From assembly GCF_040513375.1 (NCBI RefSeq), contig NZ_JBEVTG010000001.1:744001-808000 (forward strand): a DNA stretch of 64,000 nt, read 5' to 3'. The notes under the pieces are model-generated. The model searched no databases and had not been told where the DNA came from. It was given only the letters and a program-made list of their open reading frames with translations. The stretch comes from Flagellimonas_B algarum. Lineage in GTDB: Bacteria; Bacteroidota; Bacteroidia; Flavobacteriales; Flavobacteriaceae. The position numbers were made by a program, and so were the translations under genes. The number at the start of each line of letters is the position of its first letter. Positions within the stretch are counted from its first letter, which is position 1. Of the stretch, positions 35,544 to 44,118 are shown piece after piece.

Positions 35544-36047
35544 ATGGAAGAAATACGAAATAGGGTCGCTGAAAGCAAACTCCTCACCTTCGATTTGGAA
35601 ACCTTTTATCCAGAAGGGAAACGTACCGTATTCGACATCAAAGATTGGTTATACGAAGGCTTGTTGCTGCGTGAAAAGGACTTTCGTGCCTCAGTGGCCG
35701 ATCATGATTGGCAACAATATCAAGAGCATTACATCGCTTTGACTTGTTCGACCGATGCCATAATACCCGGTTGGGCCTTCATGTTGGTAGCTTCGAAATT
35801 GGCCCCGTTCGCCAAAAAAACCGTTATCGGTGATTTGGATCAGCTTGAATCGGCGATCTTTCAAGAGGTCTTAATGCAGCTTGATACAGCGCCTTATGCC
35901 GACAAGCCAGTGATTATCAAGGGGTGTGCCAACAAACCCATCCCACAGAATGCCTACATCACGGCCATTGCGAAAATCCAGGAAGTCGCTAAATCGGTAA
36001 TGTACGGTGAAGCCTGTTCTTCGGTACCGCTTTACAAAAGAAAGTAG
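35544..36047 (+). CDS. DUF2480 family protein, last gene of the SUF operon
   Basis: A 167-residue cytoplasmic protein of the DUF2480 family, found in Bacteroidota and, from memory, often next to suf genes. It starts 'EEIRNRVAESKLLTFDLETF' and includes 'IALTCSTDAIIPGWAFMLV', 'VIIKGCANKPIPQNAYI' and 'GEACSSVPLYKRK'. The three cysteines in those motifs are candidates for sulfur or metal handling, which is an inference. No catalytic motif is established. It follows sufT by 24 bp and is probably co-transcribed. Confidence 0.88.
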   Translation: MEEIRNRVAESKLLTFDLETFYPEGKRTVFDIKDWLYEGLLLREKDFRASVADHDWQQYQEHYIALTCSTDAIIPGWAFMLVASKLAPFAKKTVIGDLDQLESAIFQEVLMQLDTAPYADKPVIIKGCANKPIPQNAYITAIAKIQEVAKSVMYGEACSSVPLYKRK

Positions 36048-36076
36048 GTTTTTTCCACCCTTTTTGTGACTTTGGC

Positions 36077-36084
36077 TAACTTTG
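36077..36084 (+). promoter_or_regulatory. -7 element of the first DUF3078 gene
   Basis: TAACTTTG, a perfect TAnnTTTG element 28 bp before the ATG at 36113. A TTG at the usual 17-23 bp distance is not seen. It implies separate transcription from the SUF operon. Confidence 0.45.
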
Positions 36085-36112
36085 TGTTTCTCAATGCAAA
36101 CCCTTTATAACT

Positions 36113-37036
36113 ATGAAAAAACTAGCTATCGTCATGCTGCTGTTGACCACGATCGGTACAATGGCCCAGACCAAAGAGGAATTGGAGGCTGAAATGGCCC
36201 CTAAAAAAGACTCTATTGCCGCCATCCAAGGACGGGTCGATGCCATACAGGCAAAAATCGATGCCCTCCCCGGATGGAAATTGGGTGCCTTTGGTACCAT
36301 CGGAGGAAGTCTATCGAATTTCAACAACTGGTACGCCCAGGGATTTCCCAATAACTCATCTGGAAATATTGGATTTACCGTAAACGCCTTCGCCAACTTG
36401 CAACAGGAAAAATTCTTTTGGAGAAACGCCTTGACCACCAATTTGACCTGGGTCAAATTGGATGACGAAGATGATCCCACTGATGAAGACGGATTTCGAG
36501 AAGCCACCGATGTATTCAACCTATCCTCACTGTACGGCAGGAAACTCAGCGACAAATTCGCCGTTTCGGGCCTATTGGAATACCGAACGACGATCTTGAG
36601 CAATTTCAACGATCCAGGGTATCTAGACCTTGGGGTCGGGGCCACATGGACGCCCGTTGCCAATTTGGTCGTGGTCATCCATCCGTTGAACTATAATTTC
36701 GTATTTGCCGATGACGACACCATCTTCAACTCCTCCTTGGGGGCAAAGATCTTGGCCGATTATACCCGACAGATCGGGGCGGTTTCCTTCAAGTCGAACC
36801 TATCGCTTTTCCAAAGCTACGAAGACGGTGATTTGAGCAATTGGACATGGACCAATTCGTTCGCCTACACCTTGTGGAAGGCCATCGGGGTCGGTTTCGA
36901 TTTCGGACTTCGTAACAACAAGCAAGAAGCCTTGAATTACGAAATCAATACCCTTGGCAATACTACGGCCACTTTCGACAATATCGATAACGACTTGCAG
37001 ACCTACTGGACCCTTGGTCTCAGTTATTCCTTCTAA
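36113..37036 (+). CDS. DUF3078 outer-membrane-type protein (paralogue 1)
   Basis: A 307-residue exported protein. After the signal peptide ('VMLLLTTIGTMAQ') comes a short helical segment (about residues 20-55, 'EELEAEMAPKKDSIAAIQG') and then a beta-rich region with alternating aromatic residues, ending 'TYWTLGLSYSF'. The terminal phenylalanine and alternating pattern fit an outer membrane beta-barrel. Key DUF3078 parts are 'LGAFGTIGGSLSNFNNWYAQ', 'NSSGNIGFTVNAFANL' and 'NWTWTNSFAYTLWKAIGVGF'. No function is known for the family. It ends in a strong terminator. Confidence 0.85.
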   Translation: MKKLAIVMLLLTTIGTMAQTKEELEAEMAPKKDSIAAIQGRVDAIQAKIDALPGWKLGAFGTIGGSLSNFNNWYAQGFPNNSSGNIGFTVNAFANLQQEKFFWRNALTTNLTWVKLDDEDDPTDEDGFREATDVFNLSSLYGRKLSDKFAVSGLLEYRTTILSNFNDPGYLDLGVGATWTPVANLVVVIHPLNYNFVFADDDTIFNSSLGAKILADYTRQIGAVSFKSNLSLFQSYEDGDLSNWTWTNSFAYTLWKAIGVGFDFGLRNNKQEALNYEINTLGNTTATFDNIDNDLQTYWTLGLSYSF

Positions 37037-37056
37037 GGAAGCCTTACCAAAAAGAT

Positions 37057-37085
37057 AAAAGCCCGGGAATTCCCGGGCTTTTTTA
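37057..37085 (+). terminator. Rho-independent terminator after DUF3078 gene 1
   Basis: A perfect 22-bp palindrome at 37059-37080 (arm AAGCCCGGGAA) followed by TTTTTT. The upstream A-run mirrors it, so it could also work on the minus strand, but only the plus-strand gene ends here. Confidence 0.9.
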
Positions 37086-37095
37086 TTGGGCGGCG

Positions 37096-37103
37096 TATTT
37101 TTG
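37096..37103 (+). promoter_or_regulatory. -7 element of the second DUF3078 gene
   Basis: TATTTTTG (TAnnTTTG) 24 bp before the ATG at 37128 and just after the terminator. It supports an independent transcript for the second paralogue. No clear TTG at -33. Confidence 0.45.
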
Positions 37104-37127
37104 TGATCGCAACCAAAAATCACGTTC

Positions 37128-38060
37128 ATGAAATCGTTTTTGATCAGCTGCTTGGTAGGTTTGTTGCCCCTCTCGGTTATGGCCCAAGAAAAAGCGGACA
37201 TAGAGGCCGAAATCGCAAGCAATAAGGATACTATCAAGGTTTTCCAAAAGCGGGTCGATAGCCTTCAGGCCAAACTCAATGCACTTCCGGGATGGCGTTT
37301 CGGTGCTTTCGGTACCATCGGGGGCAATATCTCTGAATTCACCAATTGGTACGCCCAGGGCTTTCCTAACAACTCATCGGGTAATATCGGTTTCACGCTG
37401 AATGCTTTTGCTAATCTAAAGCAACCCACGTTCTATTGGCGCAATGCGATCAATACCAACCTCTCTTGGGTACGCATCGATGATCGTGACGATCCCGATG
37501 ACGATACGGGGTTTCGTGCAGCCACCGACGTTTTCAACCTCACTTCACTGTTCGGTTTGAAACTGGATGAAAAATGGGCCATTTCAACCTTGCTCGAATA
37601 CCGTACCACCTTGATCAATAATTTTCATAACCCAGGGTACATCGACCTAGGCTTCGGGGCGACCTGGACCCCGGTGACGGACCTTGTGGTGGTGATCCAA
37701 CCCTTGAACTACAACATCGTTTTAAGCGATGAGGACGAATTGTTCGAATCATCAGGTGGAGCTAAGATCGTTGCGGATTATACGCGAAAGCTGGGGGCGG
37801 TCTCTTTCAAGACCAACCTTTCCGTTTTTCAAAGTTACCGCGATACGAACCTCAGTAATTGGACCTGGACGAATTCATTGGCGTATACCCTATGGAAGGT
37901 CATCGGATTGGGATTTGATTTCGGGCTTCGCAACAACAGACAGGAAACCTTGAACTTCGTTCGCAACAATGCCCCCACCCCTGATCCAGACGCGACGTTC
38001 GACAGCATCGACAATGAATTGCAATCGTATTGGACCCTTGGGCTTAGTTATTCCTTTTAA
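37128..38060 (+). CDS. DUF3078 outer-membrane-type protein (paralogue 2)
   Basis: A 310-residue paralogue of the preceding gene with the same plan: signal peptide ('LVGLLPLSVMAQ'), short helical segment with 'FQKRVDSLQAKLNALPGW', then a beta-rich body and terminal 'SYWTLGLSYSF'. The segments 'FGAFGTIGGNISEFTNWYAQ' and 'NSSGNIGFTLNAFANL' align directly with paralogue 1. Identity looks high throughout, so the duplication is probably fairly recent. It is followed by its own terminator. Confidence 0.85.
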   Translation: MKSFLISCLVGLLPLSVMAQEKADIEAEIASNKDTIKVFQKRVDSLQAKLNALPGWRFGAFGTIGGNISEFTNWYAQGFPNNSSGNIGFTLNAFANLKQPTFYWRNAINTNLSWVRIDDRDDPDDDTGFRAATDVFNLTSLFGLKLDEKWAISTLLEYRTTLINNFHNPGYIDLGFGATWTPVTDLVVVIQPLNYNIVLSDEDELFESSGGAKIVADYTRKLGAVSFKTNLSVFQSYRDTNLSNWTWTNSLAYTLWKVIGLGFDFGLRNNRQETLNFVRNNAPTPDPDATFDSIDNELQSYWTLGLSYSF

Positions 38061-38083
38061 GTACGAAACGAGACCAAAAGACA

Positions 38084-38109
38084 AAAGCCCCGGACAGGTC
38101 CAGGGCTTT
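38084..38109 (+). terminator. Terminator after DUF3078 gene 2
   Basis: Inverted repeat with arms AAAGCCC-c-GGAC and GTCC-a-GGGCTTT around an AG loop, one mismatch in the stem. The downstream T-run is short (TTTC), so it may be less efficient than the first terminator. A second dyad follows at 38117-38133. Confidence 0.75.
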
Positions 38110-38116
38110 CAATGCA

Positions 38117-38133
38117 ATCAAGAATTTCTTGAT
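38117..38133. other. Short perfect dyad ATCAAGAA-T-TTCTTGAT
   Basis: Arms of 8 bp around one central base, between the convergent DUF3078 and hflX genes. It is followed by GTTTCAATTTT, so a second weak terminator is the simplest reading. The remaining sequence to 38297 shows no gene. Confidence 0.45.
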
Positions 38134-38297
38134 GTTTCAATTTTAGCAAGTAGTAAAGTACAAGTGTATTTGGGGTGAACACTATAACTATGACGTAAAG
38201 ATATGGCATCGCCTTTGGGAGACCATATTTTTGTTGTCAACCCCTTTTATTTTGTTGTGGAAAAGACGAACGTCCAAAATCATCGATGAACTGCCTA
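38134..38297. other. Convergent intergenic space without a recognisable gene
   Basis: This 164-bp stretch downstream of both DUF3078 gene 2 and hflX contains TATTTTTG at 38226-38233, a TAnnTTTG match on the plus strand with no matching TTG. I see no ORF with protein-like composition and no tRNA-like fold. Confidence 0.4.
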
Positions 38298-39509
38298 CTA
38301 TTGGCCATCCAGATGTTCCGGATACAAAAAGTTGTTGTACGGGAAACGTGTCACATGAATATCACGGACCTCATCATACACCCTTTTCCTGAACTCGTCG
38401 AGGTTCTCCTTATTTAAAGCCGATATGAACAAAGCACGATCTCCGATTTTATTGAACCAGGTCTTTTTCCACTCCTCAAGGGTGAAGTGGGCCGAAGTCC
38501 GAACCGTGGTCAGGTCATCTTCCGCGATGTTCTCAGGAACATAGCGATCGATTTTGTTGAAGACCATGATCGTTTTTTTATCCGCGCTATGGATCTCATC
38601 CAAGATTTGATTGACCGAGGCGATATGTTCTTCAAAATTCGGGTGCGAAATATCGACTACATGGAGCAAGAGGTCGGCTTCGCGAACCTCATCCAAGGTG
38701 CTTTTAAAACTCTCAACCAATTGGGTCGGTAGTTTGCGGATGAACCCAACGGTATCACTCAGCAGAAAAGGCAGGTTGCCGATGACCACTTTACGCACCG
38801 TGGTATCAAGGGTCGCGAACAGTTTGTTCTCGGCAAAGACCTCACTTTTACTGACCACGTTCATCAAGGTCGACTTTCCGACATTGGTATACCCGACCAA
38901 GGCGACACGGACCAATGCCCCGCGGTTCCCCCTTTGGGTTTCCATCTGACGGTCGATCTTGATCAATTTCTTCTTGAGTAAGGCGATGCGGTCGCGAACG
39001 ATACGTCTATCCGTTTCGATTTCCGTCTCCCCTGGGCCCCGCATTCCGATACCCCCTCGTTGTCTTTCCAAGTGGGTCCATAGTCCGGTCAATCGGGGCA
39101 ATAGGTATTCGTATTGGGCAAGCTCGACTTGGGTACGCGCATAGCTGGTCTGCGCCCGTTGGGCGAAAATATCAAGGATCAAGCTCGTACGATCCAAAAT
39201 CTTACAACGCAACAACTTCTCGATGTTGTTTTGTTGCGCCGGTGAAAGCTCGTCATCGAATATCACCGAACCGATGTCGTTGGCTATGACGTACTGCTGC
39301 ACTTCTTCCATTTTACCACTTCCGATATAAGTCTTCGGGTTCGGTACCTCGACCCGCTGCACGAAGCGCTTGCTGACCTCGCCACCGGCGGTAAAGGTCA
39401 AGAACTCGAGCTCGTCAAGGTACTCGCGCACCTTGGTCTCGTCTTGCGATTTATTGATGACCCCTATCAAAATGGCCTTCTCATGACCTATGGTCCTTTT
39501 CTCTAGCAT
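38298..39509 (-). CDS. hflX: Ribosome-associated GTPase HflX
   Basis: A 403-residue GTPase that splits or rescues stalled ribosomes, especially under stress. The N-terminal domain carries 'YIGSGKMEEVQQYV' and 'ELSPAQQNNIEKLL'. The linker has 'RGGIGMRGPGETEIETDRR', unique to HflX. The G domain shows G1 'GYTNVGKSTLMN', G3 'DTVGFIRKLP' and G4 'NKID'. I start at the ATG at 39509 ('MLEKRTIGHEKAILIGV'); the longer frame to 39665 is not homologous. A minus-strand TAGTTTTG (-7 type) lies at 39525-39532, just upstream. Confidence 0.95.
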   Translation of the reverse strand: MLEKRTIGHEKAILIGVINKSQDETKVREYLDELEFLTFTAGGEVSKRFVQRVEVPNPKTYIGSGKMEEVQQYVIANDIGSVIFDDELSPAQQNNIEKLLRCKILDRTSLILDIFAQRAQTSYARTQVELAQYEYLLPRLTGLWTHLERQRGGIGMRGPGETEIETDRRIVRDRIALLKKKLIKIDRQMETQRGNRGALVRVALVGYTNVGKSTLMNVVSKSEVFAENKLFATLDTTVRKVVIGNLPFLLSDTVGFIRKLPTQLVESFKSTLDEVREADLLLHVVDISHPNFEEHIASVNQILDEIHSADKKTIMVFNKIDRYVPENIAEDDLTTVRTSAHFTLEEWKKTWFNKIGDRALFISALNKENLDEFRKRVYDEVRDIHVTRFPYNNFLYPEHLDGQ

Positions 39510-39596
39510 AACCGATCTAAAGTGCAAAACTACGTAATGTTTGCAGTTGATTTTTGTACATTTCGATAGGAAATCGCCCAAAAAAGCTGATTTTTC

Positions 39597-40364
39597 ATGA
39601 AAAAAAGACTGATCGACACCACGAAAAAAGTTTCCCCAGAAGGGTTCCGGTACCGTGGGCTGCAAACCACACGACTTGAAAACCTATCCGATGCCGTTTT
39701 TGGTTTTGCGATTACCTTGTTGGTCATATCAAGCCAAGTGCCCAAAAACTATTTGGAACTACAAGTTTCCATGTACGGCTTTTTAGGGTTCATCTTTTGT
39801 ACCATGTTGCTATTGGGCCTATGGAACAACCATAGCAATTTCTTTTTGCACTATGGCCTAGTCGACACCACCACGAAAATGTTGAATGCCCTCTTTCTGT
39901 TCGTTTTGCTATTCTATGTGTATCCTTTGAAATACCTCTTCTCCTATTTGGGAACGGCAATTTACGTGCTGATCAAAAAAGCGATCGGTGACGATTCGGC
40001 GGCCATGCGTCAGACCCTTGACGGGCTGTATGCCGAAGAACTCAACCCGACCCAATGGAAAGACCTCATGATCCGTTTCGGATTGGGACTCTTCTTTATC
40101 TACCTCATGATCATGTTCATGCATGTCAATGCCCTAAAAAAAGCGAATGAATTGGAGCTGGACAACAAGGAACGCTTCATTACCAAAACCTTTATCTATG
40201 ACTACCTCTTGTTGATGATGGTCACCGTTATTTCGATGGGCATCGTCCTTATTTTCGGAGGCACGGCAGCTTCCTATTCCGGAATGGCGTATTTATTGAC
40301 CCCGATGATACTGCCCCTATTCAAACGATACCGAAAAAAGAAAGCCCGTAAACTAGGTTTTTGA
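39597..40364 (+). CDS. TMEM175-like (DUF1211) membrane channel protein
   Basis: A 255-residue integral membrane protein of the TMEM175/DUF1211 family; bacterial members form tetrameric potassium-permeable channels. TM1 carries the family signature in the form 'RLENLSDAVFGFAITLLV' (R-x(3)-[FL]-S-D). Six hydrophobic segments follow, including 'FIFCTMLLLGLWNNHSNFFL' and 'YLLLMMVTVISMGIVLIFGG'. One six-TM unit is shorter than the doubled animal protein, as expected for bacteria. Ion specificity cannot be read from sequence alone. Confidence 0.85.
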   Translation: MKKRLIDTTKKVSPEGFRYRGLQTTRLENLSDAVFGFAITLLVISSQVPKNYLELQVSMYGFLGFIFCTMLLLGLWNNHSNFFLHYGLVDTTTKMLNALFLFVLLFYVYPLKYLFSYLGTAIYVLIKKAIGDDSAAMRQTLDGLYAEELNPTQWKDLMIRFGLGLFFIYLMIMFMHVNALKKANELELDNKERFITKTFIYDYLLLMMVTVISMGIVLIFGGTAASYSGMAYLLTPMILPLFKRYRKKKARKLGF

Positions 40365-40396
40365 CCCGTGTCGATGATGCCATTTGAACGCCTATT

Positions 40397-41335
40397 ATGA
40401 AAGAAAAATACACCGTAGCATTCTACAATCTCGAAAACCTCTTTGACGCCAAGGACGACCCTTATACCCTAGACGACGACTTTACCCCATCGGGTTTCAA
40501 GAAGTGGAACGAGAAAAAACTAACGAAAAAACTGGGCAAACTCGCCAAGGCGATTTCTGAAATCGGTAAAGAGGAAATAGGCAGCGCACCGACTTTGGTC
40601 GGAATCGCCGAAGTGGAGAACAATGCCATTATCGAACGCCTATTACAAACCGAACCTTTGAATGGGCTACCTTACGATTATGTCCACTTTGATTCGCCTG
40701 ATGAGCGAGGCATCGATACGGCCTTGTTGTACCATCGCGAACATTTCAAGGTGCTCGACAAAGAAACCTTGCCCTTGCTGGTAACCAACGAAGAAGGGGT
40801 ACGCGATTATACCCGAGACATTTTGTATGTGTACGGGGAGTTGAACGGTGAACCGGTACACCTGTTCGTAAACCACTGGCCCTCGCGGAGGGATGGGGCC
40901 GATGAAACGGAGCACAAACGGGTATTGGCCGCCCAGACCGTTTTGGAACGTATCGATCGCATCGAAGAATACGCGGCCAACCTCATGGTCATGGGTGATT
41001 TTAATGACGATCCCAACTCGAAGAGCATCAAGACCCTTATGGAATCCGGATTGTTCATCAACCCCATGCAACAGCTCCTCTCACCCAATAGCGGAAGTGC
41101 CAATTACAAAGGGAAATGGAACCTTTTCGATCAAGTGCTGGTATCGCATAGTTTCCTTAACTACGAGAAGGGCACCCATAGTTTTAAAAAAGCCGCCATC
41201 TTTTCACCTCGTTTTTTGCAGGAATGGAAGGGAAAATACAAGGGCAACCCTTTTCGCACCTTCGTCGGAAGGAAGCATATCGGTGGATATAGCGACCATT
41301 TTCCAGTTTATGTGGTCTTGAAATACAATGATTGA
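40397..41335 (+). CDS. Endonuclease/exonuclease/phosphatase family protein
   Basis: A 312-residue EEP-fold hydrolase expected to cleave phosphodiesters or phosphomonoesters with a metal ion. Motifs: 'AFYNLENLFDAKDDP' (catalytic Asn), 'LVGIAEVENNAI' (metal-binding Glu), 'VNHWPSRRDG' (His), 'MVMGDFNDDPNSKSI' and the C-terminal 'GGYSDHFPVYV' with His. There is no signal peptide. Substrate unknown; the family includes DNase-, sphingomyelinase- and nocturnin-like enzymes. It lies 32 bp after the channel gene and may share its transcript. Confidence 0.9.
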   Translation: MKEKYTVAFYNLENLFDAKDDPYTLDDDFTPSGFKKWNEKKLTKKLGKLAKAISEIGKEEIGSAPTLVGIAEVENNAIIERLLQTEPLNGLPYDYVHFDSPDERGIDTALLYHREHFKVLDKETLPLLVTNEEGVRDYTRDILYVYGELNGEPVHLFVNHWPSRRDGADETEHKRVLAAQTVLERIDRIEEYAANLMVMGDFNDDPNSKSIKTLMESGLFINPMQQLLSPNSGSANYKGKWNLFDQVLVSHSFLNYEKGTHSFKKAAIFSPRFLQEWKGKYKGNPFRTFVGRKHIGGYSDHFPVYVVLKYND

Positions 41336-41453
41336 TTGAAAGAAAAATATTACAAACCACAGGTTTTTCCACTTTCACAACAACTAAAGCACGATGAGCT
41401 TGTAGTTCATCGAAATAAAGGGACATTTTATCGATAAGAACTTCCTGTAAAAA

Positions 41454-41461
41454 TATATTTG
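41454..41461 (+). promoter_or_regulatory. -7 element of the T9SS subtilase gene
   Basis: TATATTTG, a perfect TAnnTTTG match 21 bp before the ATG at 41483, in an AT-rich 147-bp intergenic region. A TTG at the consensus distance is not seen. Confidence 0.5.
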
Positions 41462-41482
41462 TAGTCCAAATCTTACTTAACC

Positions 41483-43684
41483 ATGAAATTGGATTGCAAA
41501 AAACAGACCTGGGGCCCTGGCTTTTTTTATCCCTTCATCGTTTTCCTTTTTTACGTCATAGGTAGTCAGGCCCAAACGGAATCGCAGACCGCTGACATTA
41601 CCCAAAACTACGATCGGCAACGCTTGAGCCGTTTGATCGCCGAATTCGAAAAAGAAGTTTCCCAAAAGAAAATACAGCTTGGCCAAGCTACAAGACTAGC
41701 ACAATGGCAGTCGAACGAAAAAGATTTGGACGGAACCATTGTGGCCCTCAATGATATCGGAGACGATGGCACCTTACTTTATTACACCACACTCCTTGAT
41801 CCGACCAGTAAAGTTTCACGTGCCAATGCCCTGCATACGAATGGTATCTTGGATCTTGACCTTGACGGCACCGGAATGAAGGTTGGTGTTTGGGATGCTG
41901 GCCTGGCGCTGACCACCCATCAAGAATTCGACGGCCGCGTCACCTTTGGCGATGCCTCCGAGGAAATCGATTCACATGCTACCATGGTAACCGGTACCCT
42001 TGTTTCAGCCGGGGTCAAAGAAAAAGCGAAAGGGGTCGCTTTTGGTGCCTCTGCGCTTTCGCACGATTGGAGTCGTGATAAAATCGAAGTGACCGAAGCG
42101 GCCGCTAATGGCCTTTTGTTGTCGAACCATTCGTACGGTATCAAGACCGATAGGGTGCCTGACTGGTATTTCGGCAGTTACATCAGGGTTTCGCAAGATT
42201 GGGACAGAATCATGTACAATGCCCCATATTACTTGATGGTCACCGCTGCGGGAAATGCCCAGAACTCCTTTGACAATAATGAACCCAATTTTGGTAAAAC
42301 AGCTGACGGATTTGATTTACTATTGGGATTCACCACTGCAAAAAATGGGTTGGTCGTTGCTGGAGCTGCCGCAACTTTCAATGACCAAGGGAAGTTGAAA
42401 AACGCCCATGTGGCGAATTACAGCAGTTTTGGACCCATCGACGACAGCAGGATCAAACCCGACCTTGCCGGAGACGGAACGGCAATTTTCTCGACTAGCT
42501 CAAACAGCGATACCAGTTACCAATCGCTTATGGGTACCTCTATGGCCACCCCTGGAGTCACGGGATCCTTACTCTTGCTACAGCAATTCCATGAAGACCT
42601 TTACGGCAACTTCATGAAGGCGGCCACCCTTAAAGGTTTGGCGTTGCATACAGCCGATGATGTGGCTGAAAGCGGCCCCGATTACAAAATGGGATGGGGC
42701 ATCATCAATACCCAAAAAGCAGCCGAGGTACTTTTGCAAAAAGACTATGGTTCGCTTGTTGAGGAACTCAAGATCGAAGCGGGCCAAAGCTATTCCTTCG
42801 AGGTCAATGCGGAAGAGCTTGAACCCTTAAGCGCCTCCATTTCCTGGACCGACCCCGAAGGAGTGTATGTGAATCGCGGTGATTTGAATGCGACCACCAA
42901 GGCCTTGATCAATGACTTGGATCTGCGCATCACCCAAAACGGAACAACCTATTACCCCTGGAAGTTGAACGCAGGCCAAGCTGACAAAAAAGCCGTGCAG
43001 GGTGACAACCAGGTCGATCCTTTCGAACGCATCGACATCCCAAATCCTTCAGGTACTTACACTGTGACCATCAGCCATAAAGGGGAGTTGAAAAACGGGG
43101 CGCAAGACGTCAGTCTCGTGGTTTCAGGGGTTCGTTTGAGCAAGTGTCGGTTGGAAGCGCCGAAAGCTATCGGTTTGCAAGAAGCAACGGAACATTCAGC
43201 ACGTTTTACATGGGCTGCTGCCGAAGAAACCCTTTTCGAAGTCCAATTCAAAAACAAGAATAGCAGCAAATGGTCGATGCGATCGACTTGGGAAAACTCC
43301 ATGGCTTTCGACGATCTTGAAAAAGGAACCACCTATGAATTCCAGGTTCGACAAGTATGCACCCAAAACCTGGCCTCCGAATTTACGGAACCCATAAGCT
43401 TCGAATTCGAAGGCACCGATACGGAAATCACTACGGACGAACCGATCGGGTATATCGAAACGGCGCACTTAAAAGTGTTTCCAAACCCAACCGTCAATGA
43501 GCTCTTTGTCGATATGGAAACTTCAAAAGATGCCCAGTACACCATTCTGTCCGTTGCCGGAACCGTTGTCCGATCCGGGATTTTGGACGGAAAAGTGGAT
43601 GTCACGGACCTGCCCGACGGCATGTACATCTTGAACATCATGGATTATTCCGGAAAACACAGCACTAAATTCCTGAAAAGATGA
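41483..43684 (+). CDS. S8 subtilisin-like serine protease with T9SS sorting domain
   Basis: A 733-residue secreted protease. Signal region: residues 1-30 ('FIVFLFYVIGSQAQ'). The triad is Asp138 ('VGVWDAGLAL'), His165 ('DSHATMVTGTLVSAG') and Ser353 ('LMGTSMATPGVTGS'), with oxyanion Asn258 ('TAAGNAQ'). A beta-sandwich domain follows, then a fibronectin-III-like domain (about 550-645). The C-terminal domain (about 660-733) has the type A T9SS motif 'LKVFPNPTVNELFV' and ends 'SGKHSTKFLKR', so the enzyme is exported through the type IX system and likely attached to or released from the surface. It is monocistronic with its own promoter. Confidence 0.95.
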   Translation: MKLDCKKQTWGPGFFYPFIVFLFYVIGSQAQTESQTADITQNYDRQRLSRLIAEFEKEVSQKKIQLGQATRLAQWQSNEKDLDGTIVALNDIGDDGTLLYYTTLLDPTSKVSRANALHTNGILDLDLDGTGMKVGVWDAGLALTTHQEFDGRVTFGDASEEIDSHATMVTGTLVSAGVKEKAKGVAFGASALSHDWSRDKIEVTEAAANGLLLSNHSYGIKTDRVPDWYFGSYIRVSQDWDRIMYNAPYYLMVTAAGNAQNSFDNNEPNFGKTADGFDLLLGFTTAKNGLVVAGAAATFNDQGKLKNAHVANYSSFGPIDDSRIKPDLAGDGTAIFSTSSNSDTSYQSLMGTSMATPGVTGSLLLLQQFHEDLYGNFMKAATLKGLALHTADDVAESGPDYKMGWGIINTQKAAEVLLQKDYGSLVEELKIEAGQSYSFEVNAEELEPLSASISWTDPEGVYVNRGDLNATTKALINDLDLRITQNGTTYYPWKLNAGQADKKAVQGDNQVDPFERIDIPNPSGTYTVTISHKGELKNGAQDVSLVVSGVRLSKCRLEAPKAIGLQEATEHSARFTWAAAEETLFEVQFKNKNSSKWSMRSTWENSMAFDDLEKGTTYEFQVRQVCTQNLASEFTEPISFEFEGTDTEITTDEPIGYIETAHLKVFPNPTVNELFVDMETSKDAQYTILSVAGTVVRSGILDGKVDVTDLPDGMYILNIMDYSGKHSTKFLKR

Positions 43685-43749
43685 AGACTGATATAACCCC
43701 TTGCATCGCTGCCGAAAATCAACGGAGACCGCGTCAAATTTGGTCGCGT

Positions 43750-44118
43750 CTATTCGGCATCCTGTACTATGAAAATAGCATTGCCATTTAGGTCATAAAA
43801 TCCGAATTCATGGGTCCCCCAAGGAGTGTTCCTCCGCAGTTTATTTGCTGCAACCGTACCCCTTCCCATGAATTCTTCAAAAATCGGTTCGATGTCATCG
43901 ACAAAGATCTTGATGACCGAACCACCAAGTAAGGGATCTGCTTCGGTATCGGCATGCCATTGCAAATGAAGACCCAGACCGTTGCGTTTCAAACCCGCAT
44001 ACATGGCATCCCCGAATTCGGGCTCGAAACCCGTAAATTTTCGATGCCATTCCACATCCCTGGCGATATCTTGCGAGGGCAAGACCGGTATCATAGCCTT
44101 CCATTCCATACCACTCAT
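43750..44118 (-). CDS. VOC-family (bleomycin-resistance/glyoxalase-like) protein
   Basis: A 122-residue VOC-fold protein. Parts: 'KAMIPVLPSQDIARDVEWHR' at the N-terminus, 'FVDDIEPIFEEFMGRGTV' in the middle, and 'TPWGTHEFGFYDLNGNAIFI' at the end. The pattern is closest to bleomycin-binding/glyoxalase-superfamily proteins; metal ligands are not all obvious, so a binding role is as likely as an enzymatic one. Its ATG overlaps the stop of the exonuclease gene (ATGA), so the two are translationally coupled. Confidence 0.85.
   Translation of the reverse strand: MSGMEWKAMIPVLPSQDIARDVEWHRKFTGFEPEFGDAMYAGLKRNGLGLHLQWHADTEADPLLGGSVIKIFVDDIEPIFEEFMGRGTVAANKLRRNTPWGTHEFGFYDLNGNAIFIVQDAE

Noticed and set aside
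43685..43749. Terminator between the subtilase and VOC genes
   Set aside because: The only candidate stem (AGACCGCG with CGCGTCT) is bulged and has no T-run.
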